Below are positions 15,475 through 24,708 of a DNA stretch of 64,000 bases, piece by piece. Origin of the DNA: a virus; the IMG/VR virus record IMGVR_UViG_3300036886_000363, positions 1 to 64,000 of that record, one strand, 5' to 3'. A model generated the notes under the pieces. That model searched no databases, was not told the DNA's origin, and saw only the letters and a list, made by a program, of their open reading frames with translations. The translations under genes and the position numbers were made by a program. Position 1 is the first letter of the stretch. Every line of letters begins with the position of its first letter.

Positions 15475-15652
15475 TGGGAACTCCTTGCTCTGTTAATGCC
15501 CTCCAGAATTTCATTCTCATTTCTGTTTGCTTGAATGGTTCATCTTTCAATTCACAGCCGATAGCATTCTGAACCATGCCCTTCAACCATCTTGCTTCAT
15601 CTTCTGTAAGTTGCATGGTGAATGTGACTGACTGATTTTTGATTACTTTCAT
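15467..15652 (-). CDS. Hypothetical protein, 61 aa
   Basis: Starts MKVIKNQSVTFTMQLTEDEA after TAGGAGGCAGGG. It is one strand followed by helices (RWLKGMVQNAIGCELKDEPF). First gene after the promoter at 15672-15695, leaving a leader of only about a dozen bases. No domain recognised. Confidence 0.65.
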   Translation of the reverse strand: MKVIKNQSVTFTMQLTEDEARWLKGMVQNAIGCELKDEPFKQTEMRMKFWRALTEQGVPSV

Positions 15653-15671
15653 TTCCCTGCCTCCTAATCTA

Positions 15672-15695
15672 TATTATATCATAGATTTTTACTGT
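15672..15695 (-). promoter_or_regulatory. Leftward promoter, TATAAT with CACAG box 13 bp upstream
   Basis: On the minus strand CACAG (15691-15695) is followed after exactly 13 bp by TATAAT (15672-15677) in the context CTATGATATAATATAG. The same spacing occurs at 27.95, 32.79 and 37.35 kb. No TTGACA-like -35 is present. It would drive the SSB-RecA-Mre11/Rad50 operon. Confidence 0.7.
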
Positions 15696-16597
15696 GTAGC
15701 TTTAAAACAAGCGACGGTCAATCCCGGTCGCTTTGAATACATAAATGACTCCGAGAACCAATCTATGACCATTGCCGCCTGCTTGTCAGGTTTGTTGAGA
15801 AGGACGGCATTCATATATCCCATGACTGCATATCTCACGCTTTCCGGTTCATCTGTGATCTGTTTGAGGACAGCCGCGATCTCTGACCATGCTGCTTTCT
15901 TTATCAGTAAACGACAAAGGTCGATGATCTGAGCATTGCCTCTTGAGGAGAGAATGAGAGCGATTGCATCTTCATCTTTTGTCATGGCCTTGACCATATC
16001 GAGCGCAACGATCATTTCTCTGGGGATTCTCTCACATTGATCGATAATTGCCTGTTTGACGGGATCGGAGACATTCAGTTTTTCTTCTTGACAAATCCAG
16101 TCCAATAAATTCTTTGATTCAGATTGAGTCAGGGGTTTGACTTCATACTTAGCCGCCCGGCTCTGGATCGTCGTCTGCACCTTTGCAAGATCGGTAGTGC
16201 AGAGAACAAAATAACAATGAAGAGGAGGCTCTTCAAGAGTTTTGAGAAGGGCATCCATAGCGTTGCCCGTCAATCGATGACACTCATCGATTATGTATAT
16301 TTTGTTCTTCCCTTTGAGAGGCATGAATCCGGCATTTCTTTTGATCTCTCTTGCATCGTCGACCCCTGTATTGGTCGCCGCATCAATCTCTTTTATATCG
16401 ACATCGTCAATTCCTGCCTTATAGGCGATCAGTCTGCCGATGGTTGTCTTGCCGCATCCCCGTGGGCCATGCAGCAGATAAGTTCTTTTTGTCACAATCA
16501 GAGAGATAAGTGATTCCTTCTCTTTTGACCATCCTCTGAGTTCATCAAAATTCAAAGGTCGATATTTTAACTCAAGTTCCTTACGATCTTCTGACAT
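15689..16597 (-). CDS. AAA+ clamp loader ATPase (DnaX/RFC-like)
   Basis: 302 residues: KYRPLNFDELRGWSKEKESL, then Walker A LLHGPRGCGKTTIGRL (44-52), DVDIKEIDAATNTGVDDARE, Walker B IYIIDECHRLTGNAMDALLK (DECH 104-107) and the SRC-like IQSRAAKYEVKPL sensor. These define a sliding-clamp loader subunit. It should load the phage clamp onto primed DNA for the DnaE polymerase. Only one loader gene is visible, so it may form a homo-oligomer or borrow host subunits. Confidence 0.9.
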   Translation of the reverse strand: MSEDRKELELKYRPLNFDELRGWSKEKESLISLIVTKRTYLLHGPRGCGKTTIGRLIAYKAGIDDVDIKEIDAATNTGVDDAREIKRNAGFMPLKGKNKIYIIDECHRLTGNAMDALLKTLEEPPLHCYFVLCTTDLAKVQTTIQSRAAKYEVKPLTQSESKNLLDWICQEEKLNVSDPVKQAIIDQCERIPREMIVALDMVKAMTKDEDAIALILSSRGNAQIIDLCRLLIKKAAWSEIAAVLKQITDEPESVRYAVMGYMNAVLLNKPDKQAAMVIDWFSESFMYSKRPGLTVACFKATQ

Positions 16598-16613
16598 TCT
16601 TATTTCCTCCTAT

Positions 16614-18890
16614 TTATTGTTCTTCTGAAAATCTCGGAATTCTTTTTTTAAAAGCTAACTTTTGCATATTTTTAATGGATTGTTTATAATAGCTTTTTTT
16701 TAATTCCATTCCTATTGCATACCTATCCATTTCTACTGCACAATATGTAACCGTTCCTATCCCATTAAATGGGTCAAGAACGATATCTCCTTTTGTACTC
16801 CATAATTCTAAACACCGCTCCACAGTATCTAATTGGAGAGGGCAAACATGCTTCTCATCTTTCTCATCACGAGATAAATCTGAATTTAGAACTCTTGTTT
16901 GCCGAATATCAAACCACACAGGAGAAGCATATCTCTGCCATATTTCATGAGATAATTTATTCTTTTTTTGATTATCACTATATATTCCTGTCGGAGCATC
17001 GCTTTCTCCCACAAATTCTGAAAATCCGTTCTCTCTTGATATAGGAATAAGATTCTCCCCCGGCTTTCTCATCACAATAATATAATCTGGCAATCCTTGA
17101 CCGCAGCGAGATGAATCCTTAATTACTTGTTTGTGGGCGAGGGCCAATGCTTTTGTCCTGACTGCTTGTATAAGAGGATCTTTCCAGATACAAACTTCAG
17201 AATGAAATATAAATTTTTCTTGTTGAAACATCCAAATTAAATCTCCTCTGAAATCATGCAGCCCCATATATCCATCATGTGTGATTGTTGCCGGTAGATT
17301 CATGCAATGAACTGCAATGAGTCGACCAGGACACATTACCCTATATAATTCCTTAATTAAAAATCTAAAATGGTCAAGAAAAGTATTTATATCTTTACAA
17401 TTTCCCATGTCTCTTATTGAATTCGTATATGTGAATAGAGAGGCGAATGGGGGAGAAAACATAGAAAATCCGACATAGTTATCGGGCAAGGTTTTAATTA
17501 TTTCTATATTGTCTCCTAAATATAGTTCATATTTATTTGCTTCTTCATAATTGTCAATCTCGTAAATCTCTTCCAAATGAGATTGCTCTTTTAATTCTTG
17601 TTTGCTTATGTCTTTCATATTGGAAATCATCTCCCTTCTCATTTTTATTGCATCAGCTTCTTTTCTTTTTATATTATCTGCTACATTTCCTTCAACATCT
17701 GTTGTTATTATATAACAGTTTACTGGATTTTTCTGTCCAAATCTCCAACATCTTCGTATTGCCTGATAAAAAGCCTCATAGCTATCTGACAATCCACAAA
17801 AGATAATATTATGGCAATGTTGCCAATTCAATCCAAAGCCTGCAATTTTTGGCTTTGTAACAAGTATTTTTATTTCTTCATTTGAAAATTTGATCATATT
17901 ATTTTCTTTTATTTCATCTTTTTGCGATCCTGTTACTTCAACCGCTCCTTTTATTTCTCTTGATACTTCTTCACTTTCTTTATTTAAATCACACCAGATT
18001 AACCATGATTTATCAGATCCTAAAATTAAATCATTAATAATTTTTATCTTTTCACTTATTGATTCCCGTCTTGCATTTCTTCTTTCTCCCAATGTTTCTG
18101 CCTTTTGTATAGAAAAATGTCCTGGTTTGGGGGTTCCAAATGGAATAACTCTTTCTATTATATTTAAAGGTGGCAAAATAAATTTGTTGTCATCAAATCC
18201 TAATTCTGAAGGAAAAGAAAACATGATCGCCCATGAGCAAACCCACTCCCAAAATTTTTCTTGTCCATGTTTTTTTAATCTCCATGTTCCAACATTTGAT
18301 GTATCATTTATAAAAAATAATGATAGCATTTCTGGCCTTGATAAGACATTAAGGAATTCTGAATGATTGCCCAGTTCAATAAAATCATTGGGAGAAGGAG
18401 TTGCAGTACAACATAATTTATATGGTGTTCTTTGAAAAGAATCAATAATGTAATTTCTAAATTTTCCTGTATAAGATTTTAAAATTGAGGATTCATCCAG
18501 AACTATCCCTGCAAAAGAATCAGCATGAAATTTATGAAGTTTTTCATAGTTTGTGATATTGATCCCATTGACAATATCATTCTGTGATTCACAGATATTA
18601 ATGGGGATTTTGAATTTATCTCCTTCTCTTTTTGTCTGTTTAGAAACTGCTAAAGGGGCAAGAATTAAAACTGGTTTGTTGGTATATTTGCATACTTGTC
18701 TTGACCATTCAATTTGTATAGGAGTTTTGCCAAGTCCACAATCGGCAAAAACAGCAGCTCTTCCTTTTTTAATTGCCCATTTTACAATGGCTTCTTGAAA
18801 ATCATAAAGCATAGGGTTTACATTTTCAGGAAGAAATCCGGTCTGTCTATTTATAATATCCTTCTTTTTTAAAAAATCTTGATATCTCAT
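16614..18890 (-). CDS. SNF2-like helicase fused to a DNA methyltransferase
   Basis: 758 residues. Residues about 25-430 are an SF2/SNF2-type ATPase: AAVFADCGLGKTPIQIEW (motif I, 48-62), GIVLDESSILKSY (motif II, DESS 132-135), CCTATPSPNDF (III) and YEAFYQAIRRCWRFGQKNPV (VI). Residues about 455-750 are a beta-class amino-methyltransferase: ELYLGDNIEIIKTLP, FSMFSPPFASLF (catalytic SPPF, 479-482) and VLDPFNGIGTVTYCAV (SAM motif, 706-713). SPPF favours N4-cytosine but does not exclude N6-adenine. Base composition is more AT-rich than the neighbours, suggesting recent acquisition. Likely protects phage DNA from restriction. Confidence 0.88.
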   Translation of the reverse strand: MRYQDFLKKKDIINRQTGFLPENVNPMLYDFQEAIVKWAIKKGRAAVFADCGLGKTPIQIEWSRQVCKYTNKPVLILAPLAVSKQTKREGDKFKIPINICESQNDIVNGINITNYEKLHKFHADSFAGIVLDESSILKSYTGKFRNYIIDSFQRTPYKLCCTATPSPNDFIELGNHSEFLNVLSRPEMLSLFFINDTSNVGTWRLKKHGQEKFWEWVCSWAIMFSFPSELGFDDNKFILPPLNIIERVIPFGTPKPGHFSIQKAETLGERRNARRESISEKIKIINDLILGSDKSWLIWCDLNKESEEVSREIKGAVEVTGSQKDEIKENNMIKFSNEEIKILVTKPKIAGFGLNWQHCHNIIFCGLSDSYEAFYQAIRRCWRFGQKNPVNCYIITTDVEGNVADNIKRKEADAIKMRREMISNMKDISKQELKEQSHLEEIYEIDNYEEANKYELYLGDNIEIIKTLPDNYVGFSMFSPPFASLFTYTNSIRDMGNCKDINTFLDHFRFLIKELYRVMCPGRLIAVHCMNLPATITHDGYMGLHDFRGDLIWMFQQEKFIFHSEVCIWKDPLIQAVRTKALALAHKQVIKDSSRCGQGLPDYIIVMRKPGENLIPISRENGFSEFVGESDAPTGIYSDNQKKNKLSHEIWQRYASPVWFDIRQTRVLNSDLSRDEKDEKHVCPLQLDTVERCLELWSTKGDIVLDPFNGIGTVTYCAVEMDRYAIGMELKKSYYKQSIKNMQKLAFKKRIPRFSEEQ

Positions 18891-18891
18891 A

Positions 18892-21800
18892 TTACTTTAC
18901 ATCTCCCAATAGTTTGATCTTGTCTGAAAAGTTTTTAATTCCTGCTTCGAAATCTTTTCTATTATTGGGATTGTGAAGAACTGCTGCAGGATGGATGCAC
19001 CAACAAATCCAGCAGCCGACCTTCTCGTTCCATTCTGTTTTGCCGCTTATTGATATTATACCCCCGTCTCGATCTGTTAATGCTTTTATTGCAGTGTTGC
19101 CAAATGCGAGTATCAGACAGGGATTGACAATCTTGATTTCTTGTTCAAGCCATTTCCAGCATGCTTTGATCTGAGTTTTATTCGGAGTTCGGCTTTTTGC
19201 AGGAAAACATTTTGCAATATTTGTAACATGAAAATCTTCCCGATATAATTCATACTTGAGAAGCTCTGGCCATAATATGTCTTTCCCTGCCCTGCCAATG
19301 AATCCATCTCCTTCTCTGTCTTCATCTGGCCCGGGAGCTTCTCCCAACGCCATGAGGTTATATTTTCCGGGAGAGGGAAGGACAGGGCCGAACTCACATT
19401 CTTTGCCGAGTTCGCAGGAACAACAATCTATTAAACCCCAGTCTACAGGGAAGAAGAATGTTTTCTCCTCTATATAATTCAGATGAGAAGCAGGGATATC
19501 CAGAGCCAGTAGTTTGTCTATATCGGGAAACATGAGATCAAGATTTCCCCTGAGCAATTTTGGATACATGAGTTTCTTATCAGTGAATACTCTGAAGGAA
19601 AAATACTTCCCGACATCTTTTGCAGGCTCATCCCCGAAGGCGCCGATCTCCGTTAACATTTTTTCCAGCTTGCTCATATTCTCTGTTCCCGTCCGGACAT
19701 TAAAGAAGCCCTGTAGTTGGTTATTGCTCCTTTTTCTTGCAGTCATACATTCAACAGCTGTCACTTCTCCAATTCCCTTGATCTCTTTGAAAGGGATATA
19801 AAGAGTATGATTTTTGGCAATCCATTTATCAGCATCGGAAACACCGACCTTTGGCAGGACAATCTTTAGTCCCAGACGATAAGCCTCTTCGATCAGCTCT
19901 ATTTTTTTTCTTGCATCTGAAGATCCATATGTCAAATTTGCACAAATAAATTCTGTCGGGTAATGATATTTAATAAAAGCAGTCCAATATCCGATCATTG
20001 CATATTCAACAGAGTGAGACCTGTTGAAAGAATAGTTGGCATGCTTTTGTAATGCAGTCCAGAATTCTTCTGCCTCTCGATCCGAGAAGGTCTTCAATTT
20101 TCGACAGCCTTCTATAAACGAATCTTTGAAGGGTTTGAACTCTTTTGCATCTCGTTTCTTGCCTATGATCTTGCGGATCTTATCGGCCGTTGCATAGGAT
20201 AGGCCGGCAACCTTATGAATGACTTCCATGATCTGCTCTTGATATGTTATGATTCCGTAGGTGTTTGCAGTGATCTCTTCATATATGGGATGTTTCTTTT
20301 CCCACCTCTCCCCTCTTTTTCTCTTGATGAAATCATCTGTCATGTGGGAATCAAATGGCCCGGGCCGGACAAGTGCAATGATATCTCCCAGAAGACTAAA
20401 ATTATCTGCTCCAATATCTTTTGCAAGTTTTGATGTCGCCCATGCACTAAATTGAAAGACACCAACATTGTTGCCCGCAGATATCTGAGCAAGGACATTT
20501 TTATCATCGAGGGGGATCTTCTCAAAAATGATATCTATACCATGATTCTGTTTGATAAGGTGTTTTGCCTCACTCAATATTGATAATGTATTCAGTCCGA
20601 GGATATCCAGTTTCATCAGCCCGACATATTCGGAGTCTTCCATATCCCAATTTGAAACAACATTTCCTGATCTCATAACGAGAGTGCATCGGGTTCCCTG
20701 AGTCAGATCATCCGCAGAGACAACAACAGCTGCGGCGTGCTGACCTGTTCCCATAACCTGCCTTTCCAGTTTGATTGCATGCTTGATGACATCTGGATAC
20801 TTGCGGGCAAATGCCTTGCCTTCCTCTGTATCTCTTATCGCTGATTCAATGATATCTTCATCTGGAGTTGTCTGGGCTGCGTTGTCTATAACTTTTGCAA
20901 ATCCGTCAACTTCTTTATTCTCGATGTCAAAGACCCGTGCGACATTTCTAATCGCTGCCCGGCCTTTCATTGTCAGGAAGGTGGATAGAGACGACACATT
21001 TTTTCTGCCATATAATTCTTCAAGGTGATCTCTGATTAAATGTCTCTTGCGATCTTCAAAATCCAGATCGATATCCGGAAGATCAATTCGTTCATCTGAT
21101 ATGAAGCGAGAAAACAAAAGGTTGAATTTAATCGGGTCGACGGTAGTGATTCCCAGCAGATAAGCAATCAGTGATCCGCCTACACTACCGCGACCCGGGC
21201 CAACCATGATATCATTCTTTCTGCACCACTCTGTTAATTCCCAGACAATCATGAAATACGGTGCGAACTTTTTGTCATGAATAATTTGCCATTCTTCAAT
21301 CAGTCGATCTTGATATTCCCTTTTTCCTTCTGGGAAAATCTCAAAGAGTTTTTCCCTACAAATATCCATGAGGAATTCTTCCGGATCAGCATTTTTATAT
21401 GCCGGAACCTTTGGCAAATAGATGTCTTGTTTCTTGATTGAGAATCCTTTGCATTTTTCTGCTATCTCTATTGTTGACTCAAGAGATTCTTGAATATCGT
21501 AATCGCTGAGGATTTCTTGTTGCCTGAAAGCATCGATCATTTCCTTTTCTGATCTCAGATGTAATCCATTGATTTCAAATTTATATCGATTTGTATCTGT
21601 CCATTTCGCCTTTGTCTGTATGGCAAGCAGTACTTCATGAGTCTGATCGTCATCGGCATTTATATAATGACAATCATTTGTAGCCACCAAACGGATATTC
21701 CAATTGTCTGCCGTCGAGACACAGAAAAGATTTGTCTGTTTTTGCCCGGCGAAATTGTGAGGCATTACTTCAAGGTAAAGATCATCTCGAAGCTTCTTAT

Positions 21801-22257
21801 TTAGATCACGGAGAAGATCGATTCCTCCCGGGAGATTGACAAAGGAGCTGTGACAGCCGGTCATGATAACCATCCCCTCACAAAATTCATAAAGCAGATC
21901 GAAGTCAATCCGGGGACGATGATAGAATCCTTCAAGATTGGCAATGGTCAGCATCTTGCACAGATTCTGGAATCCCTGCTCATTCTTTACAAGCAGGGTT
22001 ACATGCCCTCTGACCTCTTTTTCTTTGATTTCCAGCTTCTCGACGATATAGGCTTCGCATCCGAGGATTGGAATGATGTTTTGCTTTTTACAAGCTTTTT
22101 GGAATTTGATAAGACCGTCAATATTTCCATGATTTGTTAGTCCAAGATATCTCTGGTCAAGTTCTTTGGCTCTCTTGACATATCCTTCAGCCGTTCCAAA
22201 TCCATCAAGCAAACTGTATTCATCATGCACATGCAGATGACAAAAGTTATCGCTCAT
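18892..22257 (-). CDS. dnaE: DNA polymerase III alpha (DnaE-like) fused to a family-4-type uracil-DNA glycosylase
   Basis: 1121 residues. PHP domain at the start (HLHVHDEYSLLDG; VATNDCHYINADDDQTHEVL), then the C-family polymerase core: GPGRGSVGGSLIAYLLG (353-369), LPDIDLDFEDRKR (catalytic Asp395/397), MGTGQHAAAVVVS and KHANYSFNRSHSVEYAMIGY. The normal C-terminal tau-binding region appears replaced, from about 939, by a uracil-DNA glycosylase: LGEAPGPDEDREGDGFIGRAG, HVTNIAKCFPAKSRTP and CIHPAAVLHN. Its cysteines (945, 948, 1017, 1033) match the 4Fe-4S spacing of family 4. It probably couples synthesis to removal or sensing of uracil. Intact start to stop. Confidence 0.92.
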   Translation of the reverse strand: MSDNFCHLHVHDEYSLLDGFGTAEGYVKRAKELDQRYLGLTNHGNIDGLIKFQKACKKQNIIPILGCEAYIVEKLEIKEKEVRGHVTLLVKNEQGFQNLCKMLTIANLEGFYHRPRIDFDLLYEFCEGMVIMTGCHSSFVNLPGGIDLLRDLNKKLRDDLYLEVMPHNFAGQKQTNLFCVSTADNWNIRLVATNDCHYINADDDQTHEVLLAIQTKAKWTDTNRYKFEINGLHLRSEKEMIDAFRQQEILSDYDIQESLESTIEIAEKCKGFSIKKQDIYLPKVPAYKNADPEEFLMDICREKLFEIFPEGKREYQDRLIEEWQIIHDKKFAPYFMIVWELTEWCRKNDIMVGPGRGSVGGSLIAYLLGITTVDPIKFNLLFSRFISDERIDLPDIDLDFEDRKRHLIRDHLEELYGRKNVSSLSTFLTMKGRAAIRNVARVFDIENKEVDGFAKVIDNAAQTTPDEDIIESAIRDTEEGKAFARKYPDVIKHAIKLERQVMGTGQHAAAVVVSADDLTQGTRCTLVMRSGNVVSNWDMEDSEYVGLMKLDILGLNTLSILSEAKHLIKQNHGIDIIFEKIPLDDKNVLAQISAGNNVGVFQFSAWATSKLAKDIGADNFSLLGDIIALVRPGPFDSHMTDDFIKRKRGERWEKKHPIYEEITANTYGIITYQEQIMEVIHKVAGLSYATADKIRKIIGKKRDAKEFKPFKDSFIEGCRKLKTFSDREAEEFWTALQKHANYSFNRSHSVEYAMIGYWTAFIKYHYPTEFICANLTYGSSDARKKIELIEEAYRLGLKIVLPKVGVSDADKWIAKNHTLYIPFKEIKGIGEVTAVECMTARKRSNNQLQGFFNVRTGTENMSKLEKMLTEIGAFGDEPAKDVGKYFSFRVFTDKKLMYPKLLRGNLDLMFPDIDKLLALDIPASHLNYIEEKTFFFPVDWGLIDCCSCELGKECEFGPVLPSPGKYNLMALGEAPGPDEDREGDGFIGRAGKDILWPELLKYELYREDFHVTNIAKCFPAKSRTPNKTQIKACWKWLEQEIKIVNPCLILAFGNTAIKALTDRDGGIISISGKTEWNEKVGCWICWCIHPAAVLHNPNNRKDFEAGIKNFSDKIKLLGDVK

Positions 22258-22281
22258 CGATTCTCTCTTTCTTGATTTGTT

Positions 22282-22416
22282 CTAATCGATATTTGAATTC
22301 ATCTTGGAATTCTCCACCGATGCAAGAATAATGAAGGTGTAAAGGCGGTCAGCCTGATAACCCATAAGTGTCTTCTCACGAGGAACGGTTATATTTCCTG
22401 CCAAGTAGATTTTCAT
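22282..22416 (-). CDS. Short DpdA-N-terminus-like protein (copy 4), probably frameshifted
   Basis: ATG 22414-22416 overlaps the upstream stop as ATGA. The 44-residue frame reads MKIYLAGNITVPREKTLMGY then QADRLYTFIILASVE. MKIYxAG...RLY matches the beginnings of the DpdA gene and of two mini-genes at 24.7-25.0 kb. Shifting by one base near the CTTTAC run continues with HYSCIGGEFQDEFKYRLEQI and ends inside the dnaE start, as normal spacing here would predict. So the true protein is probably about 55 residues. Confidence 0.5.
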   Translation of the reverse strand: MKIYLAGNITVPREKTLMGYQADRLYTFIILASVENSKMNSNID

Positions 22417-22580
22417 TGTTTACTACATCCCAGAGCATAGAAGGCTCCAACCGATGATATGATTATTCCAAGAACGTACTTGCCGGGAAATTCAGGAGCA
22501 AAACTAACCAAAGTTAATCCTGCAAACATAGCTATCGTTCCGAGTGCTTCTTTTTGATATGGAGATATTTTTGTTTTCAT
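22413..22580 (-). CDS. Small two-span membrane protein, 55 aa
   Basis: Starts MKTKISPYQKEALGTIAMFA. Two hydrophobic stretches (LGTIAMFAGLTLVSFA and KYVLGIIISSVGAFYALG) flank a short loop, a holin-like hairpin, but it lies among replication genes. Stop overlaps the next start as ATGA. Function unknown. Confidence 0.55.
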   Translation of the reverse strand: MKTKISPYQKEALGTIAMFAGLTLVSFAPEFPGKYVLGIIISSVGAFYALGCSKQ

Positions 22581-22864
22581 AATTTTCTGGAGGAGACGGG
22601 CATCTTCGGAAGCCTTTCACAATCAGGATATAACCGGCATCTGACTGCTCTTTGAAGCGCATACTATTTTGGAGCATAGACATAGCCTTATTAGTCGCTC
22701 CCCGGTCACTATTAGATGTTTTCAGACCGTCTCGCTATCGCTCCCACTCAAAGTAGTTTTTCTTGTCCCGTCTCCATCTGTCTGGAGGCGGTGAAGGAGG
22801 GTCACAGTTTTCCTCCTGCTGTAACAGGATTTGCTCCGCATCTCCCTCCCACCGCCATAAAATT
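22581..22864 (-). other. 284-bp region without a confident gene; GC-rich hairpins
   Basis: This is the largest gap inside the minus-strand replication operon. It holds an inverted repeat, GGCGGT-GGAGGG (22787-22801) pairing with CCCTCC-ACCGCC (22844-22856), and two GGGAGCGA copies on the minus strand around 22705-22750. A weak open frame (MSMLQNSMRFKEQSDAGYIL, 22504-22683) overlaps the membrane-protein gene out of frame and is not called. A structured RNA or intercistronic processing site is possible. Confidence 0.4.
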
Positions 22865-23884
22865 TTAACCCGGTTTGAGAGCCATTAGGTGCTGGAAATT
22901 CCCGGCATCAAATAAGGCTCGATTGTCTTTGTAGATCATCTTGGAGCTGTGTTCAAGTATCTTCAAGAGGAACATTGGATTAATCGAGAAGATGATCTTG
23001 TCATGAGAGGATATGATGTCTGTTTCATTTTCGATCTCGCCGACCTCACTCTTGCCGCGACACCTGATTTTATTCTTCTCAATCTCGATCTCCACAAGTT
23101 TATCAGTATCAAATTCCCCTTCTGTAAGAATCGCAGCTGTCTCAATCATTGCCCCGATATCTTTTGGCAGATCAATCTGAAGCCCCTCAAAGTTTTCAAA
23201 ATACTTTGAGTAGTCATTGAATTTGCCTTCGACCATCCGGCAACAAAAGAGGACATCATCTTTTGTTGCGAAGAATGCCCATCCTCCGGTGACACAATAA
23301 TCGACTACCGGAAATTTGATAAGCTCTGTGATCGCAGTTGCCGGGATCAGGATCGAACAATTCATTGCCTTCTTCATCTTGTATTGGCTGATCCTGAGAT
23401 CATCGGAAGACATTATATAATCGTCTTCAATGAGCAGACAGGTCAATGATGGGTGGCTCATGTCTTTGGAAGCCGAGAAGGAACACAGCTCCGCGCCGGC
23501 GACAAAATCTTCCGGCAATGGTTCCAGTTTCTTCATGATCGCTCCCAGCTCCAGAGTCTTTATCATATCGAGGACCTTCTCTCCAGATGAAGTGGCAAGG
23601 CTCGCTTTTGTCTTCGCACTCTTGATCTTCAATTTGTCCTCTTCAAGGGTTAGTTCGACATCCTCAGCCGACATCCCTGCCATGATCTTATAGAATTCAT
23701 TGGCAGAGATCGAGCATTTAAAATCTGAATCGAAGGGGTGGATAATACAAATCTGATCGTTGTATGTCATAACATCCTGGCCAGTAAAAATGAAATGTGT
23801 TGCCGCCTCGACGATCTCACGGCGGGCTAATCCGGGTTTTATTGCTGTTAGAGCTTTTACTAATTCTCCCCTTTTTACTTTCAT
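22865..23884 (-). CDS. dnaN: Sliding clamp (DNA polymerase III beta-like)
   Basis: Start at ATG 23882-23884 (MKVKRGELVKALTAIKPGLA) behind GGGAGGAG; 339 residues. The sequence has the repeating beta-clamp layout: AATHFIFTGQDVMTYNDQIC, SANEFYKIMAGMSAEDVELT, CSFSASKDMSHPSLTCLLIE and the end FDAGNFQHLMALKPG. Identity to bacterial DnaN is low, so the call rests on architecture and on context with DnaE and a clamp loader. It would tether the polymerase and could bind the peptide tips discussed in findings. Confidence 0.8.
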   Translation of the reverse strand: MKVKRGELVKALTAIKPGLARREIVEAATHFIFTGQDVMTYNDQICIIHPFDSDFKCSISANEFYKIMAGMSAEDVELTLEEDKLKIKSAKTKASLATSSGEKVLDMIKTLELGAIMKKLEPLPEDFVAGAELCSFSASKDMSHPSLTCLLIEDDYIMSSDDLRISQYKMKKAMNCSILIPATAITELIKFPVVDYCVTGGWAFFATKDDVLFCCRMVEGKFNDYSKYFENFEGLQIDLPKDIGAMIETAAILTEGEFDTDKLVEIEIEKNKIRCRGKSEVGEIENETDIISSHDKIIFSINPMFLLKILEHSSKMIYKDNRALFDAGNFQHLMALKPG

Positions 23885-23901
23885 AACTCCTCCCTTTATT
23901 A

Positions 23902-24708
23902 TTATTGGCTGGCAAAAACCGATTGCCATCCTTCCCTATCTTTATTTGTTCTACCATGACATGGATGACACAATGTAATAAAATTATCAAAACAGTCGTT
24001 TTTCTTATCATAATCTATATGATGAATGACCAATCCTTGTTTCAAAAGCATCCCTTCTAATTCATTTTCATGAACAAAACATAACTGACATGCATTCCCA
24101 TCCCTATCTTTTATTATTTTTTTTAAGTTTCTTGACCAATTTTGAGAATATGGTTCTTTTGAAATGCCTCCTTGCCAATTAGAATTATTTTCTCCAGTAT
24201 GTTTTTTCTTAACTTCAGGTTTGTTTTGAGCTATTTTCATGTTTGCTTTTGCTTCTTCTGATTTTGGTTTCCTCATGTTTTGTTTTGCTTCTTCTGATTT
24301 TGGTTTCCTCATGTTTTGTTTTGCTTCTTCTGACCGCCTTTGCCCAAAATTACCTTCTTTTATTTTATTCCTCGTTTCCTTAGAACAACGTTTAATTCTC
24401 GCATCAGTTTCAGCGGTTAATCCCTTTTTTGAAGAAATTAATCCTTTTCTTGATTTTCCACTATTTTTACCATATGCAGCAACTCTTTTGTCCGTCTCTT
24501 TTGTAAATCCTTTATTCCAAGGTATTTGAGATCCTTTCATTCCTTTATTCCAAGGAGTCCGTCCCAAATTATGAGAATTTCCTTTTGTGTGATGATTATG
24601 AATATATATGTTCCAATTATAAGGAGGAATTTTACTTCTCTCAACAGGATATCCACAATTACATTTACATAAAGGAGGTATATTTTGAGACTCTCGCTTG
24701 ACTTTCAT
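23902..24708 (-). CDS. HNH homing-type endonuclease with NUMOD3 repeats
   Basis: 268 residues. Residues about 45-165 hold tandem NUMOD3-like DNA-binding units (LGRTPWNKGMKGSQIPWNKG, RRSEEAKQNMRKPKSEEAKQ). The C-terminal HNH domain shows NACQLCFVHENELEG, LVIHHIDYDKKNDCFDNFIT and LCHPCHGRTNKD. This is a free-standing homing endonuclease. It starts by ATGA overlap with mini-gene B, lies just before the clamp gene and is AT-richer than its neighbours, as expected for a mobile gene. Confidence 0.88.
   Translation of the reverse strand: MKVKRESQNIPPLCKCNCGYPVERSKIPPYNWNIYIHNHHTKGNSHNLGRTPWNKGMKGSQIPWNKGFTKETDKRVAAYGKNSGKSRKGLISSKKGLTAETDARIKRCSKETRNKIKEGNFGQRRSEEAKQNMRKPKSEEAKQNMRKPKSEEAKANMKIAQNKPEVKKKHTGENNSNWQGGISKEPYSQNWSRNLKKIIKDRDGNACQLCFVHENELEGMLLKQGLVIHHIDYDKKNDCFDNFITLCHPCHGRTNKDREGWQSVFASQ

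Noticed and set aside
22504-22683. Minus-strand frame beginning MSMLQNSMRFKEQSD
   Set aside because: It overlaps the small membrane-protein gene by 77 nt in another frame, unlike the short overlaps elsewhere, and has no ribosome site or family match.
22600-22760. Possible group I intron core
   Set aside because: A GCGACTA/TAGT pairing exists, but the P, Q, R and S elements are not all present and no gene is interrupted here.
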